Shown here in pieces: positions 26,265 to 35,132 of a DNA stretch of 64,000 nucleotides. The translations under genes and the position numbers were made by a program. Origin of the DNA: an uncultured delta proteobacterium (GTDB lineage Bacteria > Bdellovibrionota_C > UBA2361 > OMII01); NCBI GenBank assembly GCA_903904735.1, contig CAIVDM010000016.1, positions 1-64,000 of the forward strand, given 5' to 3'. Below the pieces are notes generated by a model, which saw only the letters and a list, made by a program, of their open reading frames with translations, searched no databases and was not told the DNA's origin. How positions within the stretch are numbered: the first letter of the stretch is position 1; the number at the start of each line of letters is the position of its first letter.

Positions 26265-26516
26265 TCCTCGTTTAAAAACGTCGCAGGACTTTAACAGATG
26301 GATTGAGCGAGGTAAAGCAGGTGCGTTCAAAAGGAAGCTGGGGCTTCAAATGGGCTCCGTTAATACCGTGTCATCGAAGATCTGTGGCAGTAGAGTCCAA
26401 TCGACCCACAACCGCAAGATATTGAAATATCTAGCTAATCATAAACGGACAATGAGCGAACATCGCGCAATTCAGCCCAACCATCGCGGAACAGCAAGAG
26501 CGGAGCCTTCTCTCGA

Positions 26517-27461
26517 CTATCGGAAAAGACTACTCACAGAATCATCAGAATGTATGCGACGAATGGCCTCGGCGTACAGTGGCGCTAAGGAGAGCACCGT
26601 TAGCTTATCACCGCTAGCACCGGTCACGTGCGGAATCGTGTCGGTTACCACTACTTCCTCTATTGAGCTCTCGTTGAGTCGAGCCCTAGCGTCTCCCGAC
26701 AAGACTGGATGCACAGCGCACGCGATTACCCGCTTTGCCCCCTGCTGCATCAAGGTCTGGGCGGCTTTAACCAGCGTACCGCCCGTATCCACCATATCGT
26801 CAACGATCACGCATGTCTGGCCACTAACCTCTCCCACGACGTTCATAGACGCGACCATATTTGGCCCGGCGCGCCGCTTATCGATAACCGCTATAGGTGC
26901 GTTTTCTAAACGAGTCGCGAAAAACCGCGCTCTCTCCACTCCCCCCACATCCGGCGCCACGATAGTCACATCATGAGAGCCGTACCGTAACTTGAAATAG
27001 GGGATCATGCTCGGAAGCGCGAAGAGGTTGTCTACCGGAATATTGAAAAATCCCATCATCTGCCCGGCGTGTAAGTCTACAGTAAGAACGCGATCCGCCC
27101 CCGCCGTCGTGATCATATCGGCCACAAGCTTAGCGGTGATTGGCACACGGGGCTTGACCTTGCGGTCCTGACGGGCGTACCCAAAATATGGAATCGCCGC
27201 TGTTATTCTTCCGGCGGAGGAACGCTTGAGCGCGTCGATGATAATTAAAAGCTCCATCAGGTGATCGTTTCCCGGAGTGCATGTGCTTTGAATCACGAAC
27301 ACGTCGCCACCGCGGACGTTGTCCCCGATTTCAACCGAGATCTCGCCGTCTTTGAATTGGGTTATATCGATTGCGCCCTCTTGAATGGCGAGGGTCTCAC
27401 AAACCGATTTCACGAAACCTGGGTTGGATCTTCCAGAGAAAACGAGAAGTGGTCGAGTCAC
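26517..27461 (-). CDS. prs: ribose-phosphate pyrophosphokinase
   Basis: A 314-residue class I PRPP synthase (ribose-5-phosphate + ATP to PRPP + AMP), feeding purine, pyrimidine, histidine and tryptophan synthesis. Signatures are intact: FSGRSNPGF at the start, ISVEIGDNVRGGDVFVIQS, PYFGYARQDRK, the VDLHAGQMMGFFNIPVDNL cation-binding region, and VIVDDMVDTGGTLVKAA, the PRPP loop. Length matches the family (310-320). Confidence 0.97.
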   Translation of the reverse strand: MTRPLLVFSGRSNPGFVKSVCETLAIQEGAIDITQFKDGEISVEIGDNVRGGDVFVIQSTCTPGNDHLMELLIIIDALKRSSAGRITAAIPYFGYARQDRKVKPRVPITAKLVADMITTAGADRVLTVDLHAGQMMGFFNIPVDNLFALPSMIPYFKLRYGSHDVTIVAPDVGGVERARFFATRLENAPIAVIDKRRAGPNMVASMNVVGEVSGQTCVIVDDMVDTGGTLVKAAQTLMQQGAKRVIACAVHPVLSGDARARLNESSIEEVVVTDTIPHVTGASGDKLTVLSLAPLYAEAIRRIHSDDSVSSLFR

Positions 27462-27583
27462 AAGGGCTCCTTAAACAGGATGCGATTTAAGGGGTGGCTC
27501 GCACTACTACGACCCCGCGCACGGCGACGAAAAACCAAGCGAGCAACGCGCTACAGCAAACGGTGGAACAACGTAACACCTAG

Positions 27584-27658
27584 TGGTTGCCCGGGCAGGG
27601 GTCGAACCTGCGTATGGCGGAATCAAAATCCGCTGCCTTACCACTTGGCTACCGGGCA
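27584..27658 (-). tRNA. tRNA-Gln (anticodon TTG)
   Basis: The minus strand folds as a full cloverleaf. The 7-bp acceptor stem TGCCCGG/CCGGGCA is followed by A and an encoded CCA. The D arm contains AGTGGTAAGG. The anticodon stem GCGGA/TCCGC encloses the loop TTTTGAT with anticodon TTG (Gln). The T arm contains GGTTCGAAC. It lies between ispE and prs, a common position for tRNA-Gln in delta-type bacteria. Confidence 0.96.
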
Positions 27659-27812
27659 CCGTCTTTGCCCCTGTTGAGTAAAACTTTTACGGGCGTTTGG
27701 CAAGTGGAGCTAGCCCCCAACCAAATTTTTATCACCTGGCGAGAGCAGCACTGTGACTGAGCAACTAGCGCCAAGAAGACCTGTACGATGACAGAGAACA
27801 GTGGAGGAAGCG

Positions 27813-28838
27813 CTAGAGTGATACTTGATACAGAACGATGCCGCGCGGAGCGGCTCTACGCTGATACTCCCCTATAAGAGCCTCAGAACCACTCGTCACC
27901 AGAGACACGATCGCGGAACCGGAACCGGTCATTGTCGTCATGGGGAAAAACTCTCGAGCTAACGCCAATCCCTCACCAACCTCGGGGACCAGCTGGCACG
28001 CGACCTCCTCAAAATCATTTTCAATGAGAGAACCAACGTCAAGTTCGTTGCAAGCACGGGAATATCTCTCCAAGAGCACGTCGGGTCGGGCTTCTATCTC
28101 TGGGCGACGATCTCTAAAAAACCGATAAAATTCGGCCGTCGGCACCGGTCGCGATGGCACACTTACCAAGACAGGGCCCTCCCAAAGTCGTGAGATTGGC
28201 AGTCTCGTAACCACCTCTCCTATTCCTGTCACCCAGGCGACTCCGCCCCGATAGGCATACGGGACGTCTGCTCCGCACGCCAACGCGACCGTCATGACTC
28301 GCGCGTCAAACTCCTGCTCTGTGATGTTTAATGCTCGCGTAATCGTCTCTCCAAAAAGAGACACTAAAAAGCGCAGAAAAGCTCCGGCATCGCTACTACC
28401 GCCGCCGAGACCACCCCCTACCGGGATGCGCTTGACTATCGAAACCGCGAAACCCGGTCCGGCGCGGGAACACCCAAATTCCTCCCAGAAGCGCGAGTAC
28501 GACTTCGCGACGAGATTGTCGGCGGCAGGCATTGAAGCCAGACTTGGAAGATCAACTGACACGGAGATCCCGCGTTCTTCACGCAGCGAGACGACAATAT
28601 CGTCACATAAAGAGCACGATGTGTTGAGCATACTCAAGTAGTGATAGCCGTCATGCCGACGACCAGTCACCTTGAGCCTGATATTAATCTTCGCCGGAGC
28701 TGTTAAACGCCAGGTCCTGCACGGGAGAGCGGACACCACTCCATCTATGGATGCCGCTAATGACGATTCACGACTAGCTTGCGAATCCACTATATGCGCC
28801 CCTTTCCATACCTCTTCGGCGAGAATCCCGATACTCAA
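27813..28838 (-). CDS. ispE: 4-diphosphocytidyl-2-C-methyl-D-erythritol kinase
   Basis: A 341-residue GHMP kinase of the non-mevalonate isoprenoid pathway, phosphorylating CDP-methylerythritol. The core starts with APAKINIRLKVTGRRHDGYH (about 45-64). The ATP loop is PVGGGLGGGSSDAGAFLRF. The third GHMP motif is MTMTGSGSAIVS near the C-terminus. About 40 residues before the core are not typical, so the true start may lie further in. No better ATG with a ribosome site was found. Confidence 0.92.
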   Translation of the reverse strand: MSIGILAEEVWKGAHIVDSQASRESSLAASIDGVVSALPCRTWRLTAPAKINIRLKVTGRRHDGYHYLSMLNTSCSLCDDIVVSLREERGISVSVDLPSLASMPAADNLVAKSYSRFWEEFGCSRAGPGFAVSIVKRIPVGGGLGGGSSDAGAFLRFLVSLFGETITRALNITEQEFDARVMTVALACGADVPYAYRGGVAWVTGIGEVVTRLPISRLWEGPVLVSVPSRPVPTAEFYRFFRDRRPEIEARPDVLLERYSRACNELDVGSLIENDFEEVACQLVPEVGEGLALAREFFPMTTMTGSGSAIVSLVTSGSEALIGEYQRRAAPRGIVLYQVSL

Positions 28839-28939
28839 CGGGAACTAGTGGCAACAGAAATGCAACGTGTTCACGCAATCATTCACGCCAGTCTGAAACC
28901 TCTAACGCAAGCGAAAGGGACCTTAATCCACTTTCCTCG

Positions 28940-29356
28940 TTAGATCTCCTCACCTTCCTCTGGAAGACCATCCAAGTCCTCCTCGGATGTGCGGTCTGTG
29001 TAGCGGCGCTCCTCGTTTTCCTGAGCGGTTTTGCAATCGATACAGAGCTGCGCTACTGGACGCGCCATAAGTCGAGCAAAGCCGATCTGCTCACCACAGC
29101 TCTCACACTCTCCGTAGGTTTCCTCATCAATTTTCTTGAGCGCTACGTCGATCTTCTTGAGATGGTTCAACTCTCGCTTTCCAACTTTCACGAGCGAATT
29201 TTGGTTAATTTCCAGCGCTGCCAAATCCACGGAATCACCGGATGGAGTGTCGAGATCCGCGACAGAAGTGTCACTAATATCCTCCAGGTGGCGCAGGATT
29301 CGGCGCTTCTCTTCCTCAAGAATACCTTTTAGCTGATCGATCTCTTTTTTCTTCAT
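28940..29356 (-). CDS. DksA/TraR family C4 zinc-finger protein
   Basis: A 138-residue protein. A coiled-coil N-terminal half (about 1-75, K/E-rich, with SDTSVADLDTPSGDSVDLAA at the tip) is followed by a four-cysteine zinc finger: C84-x2-C87 and C105-x2-C108 (YGECESCGEQIGFARLMARP). DksA-type proteins enter the RNA polymerase secondary channel and work with ppGpp. The coiled-coil tip has Asp residues like DksA, so the role is plausible. An acidic tail closes the chain. It is one of several paralogs such genomes usually carry, so I do not give the symbol dksA. Confidence 0.88.
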   Translation of the reverse strand: MKKKEIDQLKGILEEEKRRILRHLEDISDTSVADLDTPSGDSVDLAALEINQNSLVKVGKRELNHLKKIDVALKKIDEETYGECESCGEQIGFARLMARPVAQLCIDCKTAQENEERRYTDRTSEEDLDGLPEEGEEI

Positions 29357-29541
29357 ACTGAGCTCCTACTCGCCCGAACATTACCCCCAAGGCAATCGGA
29401 CCGGCGGTTTATAAACCACTCCCAAGCGGGGAACAACTGATTTCTCATCCGCTCGACATTCCAGACCCTCGGCCCTCTAGGCTAAACGAGCCACCATGAG
29501 GCTTCAAGTGCAAATATCACCCCGTGAGTCTTTTGGGGGGC

Positions 29542-31122
29542 TTATGCCCCGTCGTATTCTCCAAACACCTCGCGGAGCGTATCGGAGATCTCACCAAGGG
29601 TGGCGGAGGCGCGGATACTCTCAACGATAAGCGGCACCACATTGGTACCCCCCTGGGCTGCCACCTTAAGCGTGGCAAGCGCCGTAGCGACTCGGACTTG
29701 GTCGCGCTTTTGGCGAAAGGCTGATATTCTAGAACGCTGCTCTTGCTCCACCGTGGCGCTAATGGTCAAGACTGGTGGGGGTGGTGTGGACCTCGAATCT
29801 TCCAGGTGCACATTAACCCCAACAACTCGCTGTTCTTTGGTCTCAATAGCGCGCTGAGCCTCGTAAGCCGAGTTCTCTATTTCACCTTGAGGATAATTAC
29901 TCTCGATCGCGCTCAGCATCCCTCCCATAGCGTCGATCTTTTCAATTCGAAGACGCGCTTGGGACTCGATCTGATCGGTCAAGCTTTCAATCAAATAACT
30001 TCCACCGAGCGGATCGGCGGAAGCCGTGACTCCGGATTCCTCCGCGATGATCTGCTGCGTGCGCAGGGCGAGTCGCGCGCTCTCCTCAGTGGGTAGGCCA
30101 AGAGCCTCATCGAATCCATTTGTATGAAGCGACTGAGTTCCCCCTAACACTGCCGCAAGGGCCTGTATGGTGGTTCGAATGATGTTGTTATGCGGCTGTT
30201 GCGCGGTCAGGCTGCTACCCGCCGTTTGAGTATGGAAACGCACCATGAGCGACTTAGGATCGTGGGGCGAAAACCGCTCCCGTACGAGTGTCGCCCAGAG
30301 ACGCCGCGCCGCTCGAAACTTCGCGATTTCCTCTAAAAAGTTGTTGTGACAATTGAAGAAAAAAGCGACTCGGGGCGCGACCTCGTCGATCGGCAATCCA
30401 CTCTCCACAGCCGCGCTAAGATACGCCAAGCCATCCGCCAACGTAAACGCGACCTCTTCAGCGGCCGTGCTGCCCGCCTCTCGAATATGATATCCAGAGA
30501 CACTTATCGTGTTCCACTGAGGGACATTGTCGCGACAGAACCCGAATATATCAGTAACGAGCCGCATCGCTGGTCGCGGCGGATAAATGTACGTTCCGCG
30601 AGCGATATACTCTTTGAGTATATCATTCTGAATTGTTCCTCGGAGAGCGCTCCAAGGTACCCCCCTGCGCTCGGCGATAACCAGCAAGAAGCCCAGAAGG
30701 ATCGCCGCCGTGGAGTTAATCGTCATGGAGATGGAGACGTCCGCCAGTGGAATGTCCTTGAATAGACGCTCCATATCGTCAATGGAGGCGATCGACACCC
30801 CGACCCTCCCGACTTCGCCCTTGGCGAGAGCGTGATCAGGATCACGTCCCATTTGGGTTGGAAGGTCAAACGCTACGCTCAATCCGGTGATGCCCTGTTT
30901 AAGCAAGAAATGATAGCGTTGATTCGTGTCATCGGCGCTGCCAAACCCAGAATACTGCCGCATCGTCCACGGCTTTCCTCGATACATCGTGGGGTGGATT
31001 CCTCTGGTGAAGGGGAACTCTCCCGGCGCCGACCGATCCGTCGAGGTCACATCGGAAGGACCGTATACTCCTTTAACCACAAAGCCTGATGATGTTCGAT
31101 ATTCGCTCTTAGGCGTTCCCAT
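29542..31122 (-). CDS. methylmalonyl-CoA mutase-type acyl-CoA mutase, large subunit
   Basis: A 526-residue catalytic subunit of B12-dependent acyl-CoA mutases, without the cobalamin-binding domain, which must be a separate protein outside the window. Family strings include [40 protein letters not shown] and [20 protein letters not shown]. Tyr57 in RQYSGFG and Arg175 in [12 protein letters not shown] match the two residues that favour methylmalonyl-CoA; isobutyryl-CoA mutases have Phe and Gln there. His212 is also kept. It probably converts methylmalonyl-CoA to succinyl-CoA, in line with the propionyl-CoA carboxylase genes close by. Confidence 0.9.
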   Translation of the reverse strand: MGTPKSEYRTSSGFVVKGVYGPSDVTSTDRSAPGEFPFTRGIHPTMYRGKPWTMRQYSGFGSADDTNQRYHFLLKQGITGLSVAFDLPTQMGRDPDHALAKGEVGRVGVSIASIDDMERLFKDIPLADVSISMTINSTAAILLGFLLVIAERRGVPWSALRGTIQNDILKEYIARGTYIYPPRPAMRLVTDIFGFCRDNVPQWNTISVSGYHIREAGSTAAEEVAFTLADGLAYLSAAVESGLPIDEVAPRVAFFFNCHNNFLEEIAKFRAARRLWATLVRERFSPHDPKSLMVRFHTQTAGSSLTAQQPHNNIIRTTIQALAAVLGGTQSLHTNGFDEALGLPTEESARLALRTQQIIAEESGVTASADPLGGSYLIESLTDQIESQARLRIEKIDAMGGMLSAIESNYPQGEIENSAYEAQRAIETKEQRVVGVNVHLEDSRSTPPPPVLTISATVEQEQRSRISAFRQKRDQVRVATALATLKVAAQGGTNVVPLIVESIRASATLGEISDTLREVFGEYDGA

Positions 31123-31142
31123 ACGAGAGACCCTCTTCTAAC

Positions 31143-31976
31143 TCAGTTAATTCGGAGCGAGTTCTCCACCTGTGTCGCCATCTCCCCAACTCGCCCAGCG
31201 TCTTCTGCTCGACTGATGAGCGTAATAGCCAGTAGCTTCTCGTCAAACGAGGTCGAGATGACAAAATTGACAAGGCGCCCGGTCGAAGAATCACTCTCAA
31301 ATTCATGCTCAAGGATCGTCCTGTCCTCAATCAACCGAGGACCCTGTCGTATCCATTTCAGCGACGGCACGGAACCCTCGTACGCCTCCGTGAGGCTAGG
31401 CGCGAGCGTCCGCAATTCCGCCGATGTCACCTCGACATCACCAAACCGTATCGCGATTAACACGCCACTGTCGTCACGCCAGACCGCGTCAGGAAATGGC
31501 GGATTTTTCCACCTCCCCTTAATGGCCTCGCCACTCATGAGGGTAAAGCCTGGAGGGACCTCAAAACGAATTCTACCAGCGGCAATCGAGATCTCGCCAT
31601 CGTCCTTCTCATCATCACAGCGCGGCGGCACGATAAACGAAACCTTGCGCCGCGTACCTGAGCTATTATCGTAGCCCAACGTCAACAGAACGGCCCGAGG
31701 CGACTCAAGGGTCGGGTTTCGAAAATCACGTATGTCTATGGAATCTTCATCGACGGATTCGGAGAACGCATGCGCCTCATCCATGGTCTTTGGCCAACGT
31801 TTATGCTCGCAGTAGTATCGCGACATGACCGAAAACATACGTTTCTCAGCCGACTCCGGCTTGCGAATCGACTCGCTGGCCCCTTCTGGCCCCACAGAAG
31901 AAGAAGCGCCACATCCGGACATCGTGACCAGCGCGACAATGAAAAAGAGACACGAAACAGAGCGAAGCAAATTCAT
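31143..31976 (-). CDS. lipoprotein of unknown function
   Basis: A 277-residue protein with a lipoprotein signal (basic start, hydrophobic core, TMSGC with Cys22). The first half of the mature part has KRMFSVMSRYYCEHKRWP and an acidic stretch. The second half (about 135-277), beginning RIRFEVPPGFTL, resembles a PsbP/DcrB-like alpha/beta fold often seen in periplasmic lipoproteins (final AITLISRAEDA and a C-terminal helix). It lies 20 bases upstream of the mutase gene on the same strand. A function in the same pathway is not evident. Confidence 0.7.
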   Translation of the reverse strand: MNLLRSVSCLFFIVALVTMSGCGASSSVGPEGASESIRKPESAEKRMFSVMSRYYCEHKRWPKTMDEAHAFSESVDEDSIDIRDFRNPTLESPRAVLLTLGYDNSSGTRRKVSFIVPPRCDDEKDDGEISIAAGRIRFEVPPGFTLMSGEAIKGRWKNPPFPDAVWRDDSGVLIAIRFGDVEVTSAELRTLAPSLTEAYEGSVPSLKWIRQGPRLIEDRTILEHEFESDSSTGRLVNFVISTSFDEKLLAITLISRAEDAGRVGEMATQVENSLRIN

Positions 31977-32113
31977 GGCCCCTAGACTACCCCCCTGCCG
32001 CGAACTCCGTAAAGGTAAAGATTACCCCTGATCACTCACCAGCGTACGCAGTCCTCGATCCACATCATTTATAGTTTACGGAAGCGCACCTGGCGGCTAC
32101 CATTTAGGCACCT

Positions 32114-33664
32114 ATGAAGAACACCGACGAACTCGCTCGCAGAAACTCTGAGGCTGAAGCCGGCGGCGGTCCGCAGCGGATCGCGAAGCAACACGAGGCA
32201 GGAAAGCTCACGGCTCGCGAACGTATCGACCTTCTCGTTGACCAAGGGACCTTCTCAGAACTCGACAAGTTCGTCACTCATCGATCGCAAAATTTCGGGC
32301 TCGCGGACAAACGATACCTCGGCGACGGCGTGGTAACCGGAACAGGGATGATTAACGGAAGACCAGCGTGCGTGTTCGCCCAAGACTTTACTGTGTTCGG
32401 TGGCTCGCTCGCAGCGATGCACGCTCGCAAGATCGTAAAGCTAATGGATCTCGCCGAACGACTTGGCTGTCCTGTCATAGGGCTCAACGATTCAGGCGGT
32501 GCCCGCATTCAGGAGGGCGTGGAGAGTTTGGGGGGATACGCTGACATCTTCCTTAGAAACACCCTTCTCTCAGGTGTCGTGCCACAACTCTCCTTGATTA
32601 TGGGTCCATGCGCCGGCGGAGCCGTCTATTCCCCCGCGATAACCGATTTTATCCTGATGGTGGCCGGCACAAGCCACATGTTCATTACCGGTCCTGATGT
32701 CATCAAGACGGTCACGAAAGAAGAAGTATCAAAGGAGGTTCTCGGAGGCGCCGATACGCACTCATCTATTAGCGGCGTAGCTCACCTGGAAGCGCAATCG
32801 GAACAGCATTGCATTGAAATGTGCAAAAAACTGCTCTCGTACCTCCCTCAAAACAACCTCGATACCGCCCCTCTCGTCATGTCAGGCGATTTAGCGGCGC
32901 GCGAAGACCCTTCGCTCGATACTCTTATCCCTAGCCAGTCCAATCTCCCGTACGATATCAAGGTCCTGATCGGTTCGATCGCCGACGGCAATGAATTCTT
33001 TGAGATCCAACCAGTCTTTGCGCCGAACATTGTCATCGGTTTTGTCCGTATGAATGGTCGATCTGTCGGAGTCGTCGCCAACCAGCCTTCGGCTCTCGCT
33101 GGATGCCTCGATATCAACGCGAGTATTAAGGCGGCCCGTTTTGTTCGTTTCTGCGACGCTTTCAACATACCCTTACTGACCTTAGTCGACGTACCCGGCT
33201 TCTTACCGGGGCTACAACAGGAACACGGAGGAATCATTCGTCACGGCGCGAAGCTCCTCTACGCGTTCGCCGAGGCGACCGTGCCAAAGGTAACCGTCAT
33301 CACGCGAAAGGCATACGGTGGCGCTTACGACGTCATGAGCTCAAAGCACATTAGGGCCGACGTGAATCTGGCGTATCCATCCGCTGAGATAGCGGTGATG
33401 GGTCCGGAAGGAGCGGTGAGCATAATATTCAGAAAAGAGCTTGATGATGCCGCGGCGCAGGGCAGACAGAAGGAGTGCAGAGAGCAGCTAGTTAACGACT
33501 ATCGAGCCAAGTTCTCAAACCCCTGGGAGGCCGCCGAGCTAGGCTTTATCGACGCGGTGATACGCCCCCGGGAAACCCGCGCTAAGGTGATCGAGGCGTT
33601 CTTTCTCCTTTCGACGAAGCGCCAATCGGTACCCAAAAAGAAGCACGGCAACATTCCTCTCTAG
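32114..33664 (+). CDS. pccB: propionyl-CoA (acyl-CoA) carboxylase beta subunit, carboxyltransferase
   Basis: A 516-residue carboxyltransferase that moves CO2 from biotin to propionyl-CoA, giving methylmalonyl-CoA. The N-terminal half has [33 protein letters not shown] and the acyl-CoA oxyanion motif [13 protein letters not shown]. The C-terminal half has the biotin pocket [36 protein letters not shown] and [10 protein letters not shown]. The Asp in [12 protein letters not shown] fits propionyl-type enzymes. Two small genes follow, the second a biotin carrier. The biotin carboxylase subunit is not in the window. Confidence 0.95.
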   Translation: MKNTDELARRNSEAEAGGGPQRIAKQHEAGKLTARERIDLLVDQGTFSELDKFVTHRSQNFGLADKRYLGDGVVTGTGMINGRPACVFAQDFTVFGGSLAAMHARKIVKLMDLAERLGCPVIGLNDSGGARIQEGVESLGGYADIFLRNTLLSGVVPQLSLIMGPCAGGAVYSPAITDFILMVAGTSHMFITGPDVIKTVTKEEVSKEVLGGADTHSSISGVAHLEAQSEQHCIEMCKKLLSYLPQNNLDTAPLVMSGDLAAREDPSLDTLIPSQSNLPYDIKVLIGSIADGNEFFEIQPVFAPNIVIGFVRMNGRSVGVVANQPSALAGCLDINASIKAARFVRFCDAFNIPLLTLVDVPGFLPGLQQEHGGIIRHGAKLLYAFAEATVPKVTVITRKAYGGAYDVMSSKHIRADVNLAYPSAEIAVMGPEGAVSIIFRKELDDAAAQGRQKECREQLVNDYRAKFSNPWEAAELGFIDAVIRPRETRAKVIEAFFLLSTKRQSVPKKKHGNIPL

Positions 33665-33674
33665 GGCGATCGCT

Positions 33675-33929
33675 ATGGATTCATTCGCGCTTCGTCCACC
33701 ACTACCAGAGGGACTCTCGCATTCGGGGATAGAATTTATTCCGCCGTCGGAGGGAAAACTGCCCGAGGCGGTAGTCGCGGCTATCGCTGGGGCGCTGCAA
33801 GAGTTATTACCCCGGGGAGATTTCACTGTCGGAGCCAATGGCGCCTTTAGCGCCTCACCCACCCAGCATGGGGGTTCGCTATGGTTCCATGTGGGTCTAC
33901 ACGAGGGGATCGAGCGGAGCAATCGATGA
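33675..33929 (+). CDS. small protein between carboxylase beta subunit and biotin carrier (possible epsilon-like subunit)
   Basis: An 84-residue protein starting 10 bases after pccB and overlapping the biotin-carrier start by 4 bases (ATGA), so surely part of the operon. Residues about 18-45 (IEFIPPSEGKLPEAVVAAIA) loosely match the actinobacterial acyl-CoA carboxylase epsilon subunit: a beta strand, then a P-x-x-E/A-x-x-A-A-L-x-x-x-L helix. A WFHVG strand ends it. It has no membrane helix, which argues against an OadG-type decarboxylase gamma subunit. The epsilon idea is an inference from context and a short match. Confidence 0.6.
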   Translation: MDSFALRPPLPEGLSHSGIEFIPPSEGKLPEAVVAAIAGALQELLPRGDFTVGANGAFSASPTQHGGSLWFHVGLHEGIERSNR

Positions 33930-34312
33930 GCAAGTACACGGTATCCATAGATGGAAATTCTTACGAAGTGGAAGTTTTGGCGAGAGTCGGCGCCACCCTA
34001 TCGATGCGAGTGAATGGCTCGGAGTACTCCGTGCGAGTCGCCCCTCGAAGTGACGTCAAGCCACGAGGCGTTGAAGGGGCTCGCGGCGAACGCTCAGGAC
34101 CGCTCGCCGTGCGAGCCCTGATGCCGGGGATTGTCTCTGACGTAAGAGTCTCCCCGGGCGCCACCGTCGAGAGCGGAGCGGTACTCTTGGTCATCGAGGC
34201 GATGAAAATGGAGAATCCTATTAAAGCGCCGCGCAGTGGAACGGTCACCGCAGTTCATATCACTCAGGGTAGCGAGGTAAGCTCCGGAACGACATTAGTT
34301 GAAATCGAATAA
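33926..34312 (+). CDS. biotin carboxyl carrier protein
   Basis: A 128-residue protein from ATG 33926. Residues 1-42 are a small beta domain. Residues 60-128 form a biotinyl domain with the attachment site E91-A-M-K94-M95-E, Lys94 being biotinylated, and flanking RALMPGIV and APRSGTV strands typical of acyl-CoA carboxylases and decarboxylases. It carries CO2 from the biotin carboxylase to the carboxyltransferase encoded just upstream. Overlap with the small gene before it shows coupled translation. Confidence 0.93.
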   Translation: MSKYTVSIDGNSYEVEVLARVGATLSMRVNGSEYSVRVAPRSDVKPRGVEGARGERSGPLAVRALMPGIVSDVRVSPGATVESGAVLLVIEAMKMENPIKAPRSGTVTAVHITQGSEVSSGTTLVEIE

Positions 34313-34360
34313 TCGCTGAGCCGCCCTGCGAGATATCCGTATTCCCAAGCCGCGTTGACT

Positions 34361-34410
34361 CACACGTTCAAAAACGAACGTCGTGTGCCCGGGGTAATAT
34401 CTTGTTTTTC
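34361..34410 (+). terminator. possible terminator after the carboxylase operon
   Basis: CACACGTTC (34361-34369) can pair with GAACGTcGTGTG (34376-34387), leaving a three-base bulge. A CTTGTTTTTC stretch lies about 14 bases later. It stands 50 bases after the biotin-carrier stop. Stem and T-run are not adjacent, so it is only a moderate candidate. Confidence 0.4.
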
Positions 34411-34529
34411 TACCTAATCACGCGCCAAGCTACAAATCGACTTGGATCTGTGAAAAAGGTTGCGAGCATTAGGTCCTCCCCAGTACAATTACGAGTGAAA
34501 ACTCTTCACACTCCTTACAAAGAGGTACG

Positions 34530-35081
34530 ATGAAATTACTGACAGCTCTCTTCGCCCTTATCGTAATCAGCATTTCGCCAGCCTATGCATCTCCGCGCTA
34601 TACAGCGGCAAAACAAGCCGCCGAAAAAGTAAAGAAGGATGAGAAGGAACTCGCCAGGAGAATCGCTCGCCTATCCGCTACTGACCGGGCTAAATTAAAA
34701 GCCGCCTTCAAGGCACTAGATTCCGATGGTGATGGAGTTTCCGATATCCTCGAAGGGGCGCTCAAATCAAGTCGCTGCGACGCAGATTCGGATGACGACG
34801 GAATCGATGACGATGAGGATTCAGACGAAGACAACGCGGATAGCGATGGTGATGGTCACAACGACGGAAACGAAATCGGCGCGAAGGGGAAAATCACCTC
34901 GTTCACCGATCCGACGCTAGTGGTTGGTGGCAAAAGCTTCACAGTTACCGCAAACACGACCTTCAGGGGCATAGGCTTTGACAAGTCCGACCTTGTGGCC
35001 AATCTGTGTGTAGAGGTTGAAGGTCACGTTGAAGGCAGCGCCAACATCGCTGACAAGATTAAGCGCGACGACGACTGCTAA
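34530..35081 (+). CDS. secreted calcium-binding-repeat protein with DUF5666-like domain
   Basis: A 183-residue exported protein with an AAGAGG ribosome site. Residues 1-20 are a Sec signal (LLTALFALIVISISPAYA). A Lys/Glu/Ala helix follows (20-60). Residues 66-112 hold Asp-rich thrombospondin type 3-like repeats (DSDGDGVSD, DADSDDDGIDDD, NADSDGDGHNDGNE), which bind calcium. Residues about 115-183 (GKITSFTDPTLVVGGKSFTV ... LCVEVEGHVEG) match DUF5666, a small beta-barrel-like domain. It probably acts in the periplasm or outside. Its role is unknown. Confidence 0.8.
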   Translation: MKLLTALFALIVISISPAYASPRYTAAKQAAEKVKKDEKELARRIARLSATDRAKLKAAFKALDSDGDGVSDILEGALKSSRCDADSDDDGIDDDEDSDEDNADSDGDGHNDGNEIGAKGKITSFTDPTLVVGGKSFTVTANTTFRGIGFDKSDLVANLCVEVEGHVEGSANIADKIKRDDDC

Positions 35082-35091
35082 CGGATAAACA

Positions 35092-35121
35092 ACGCTCGAC
35101 GGAAAACAGTCCGTCGAGCGT
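35092..35121. terminator. strong hairpin between convergent genes, bidirectional terminator
   Basis: ACGCTCGACGGA and TCCGTCGAGCGT form a perfect 12-bp stem with a six-base AAACAG loop. It lies 11 bases after the plus-strand stop and 11 before the end of the convergent minus-strand gene. T-runs are weak on both sides, but the position and stem strength favour termination in both directions. Confidence 0.75.
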
Positions 35122-35132
35122 CATTGAGAAAC

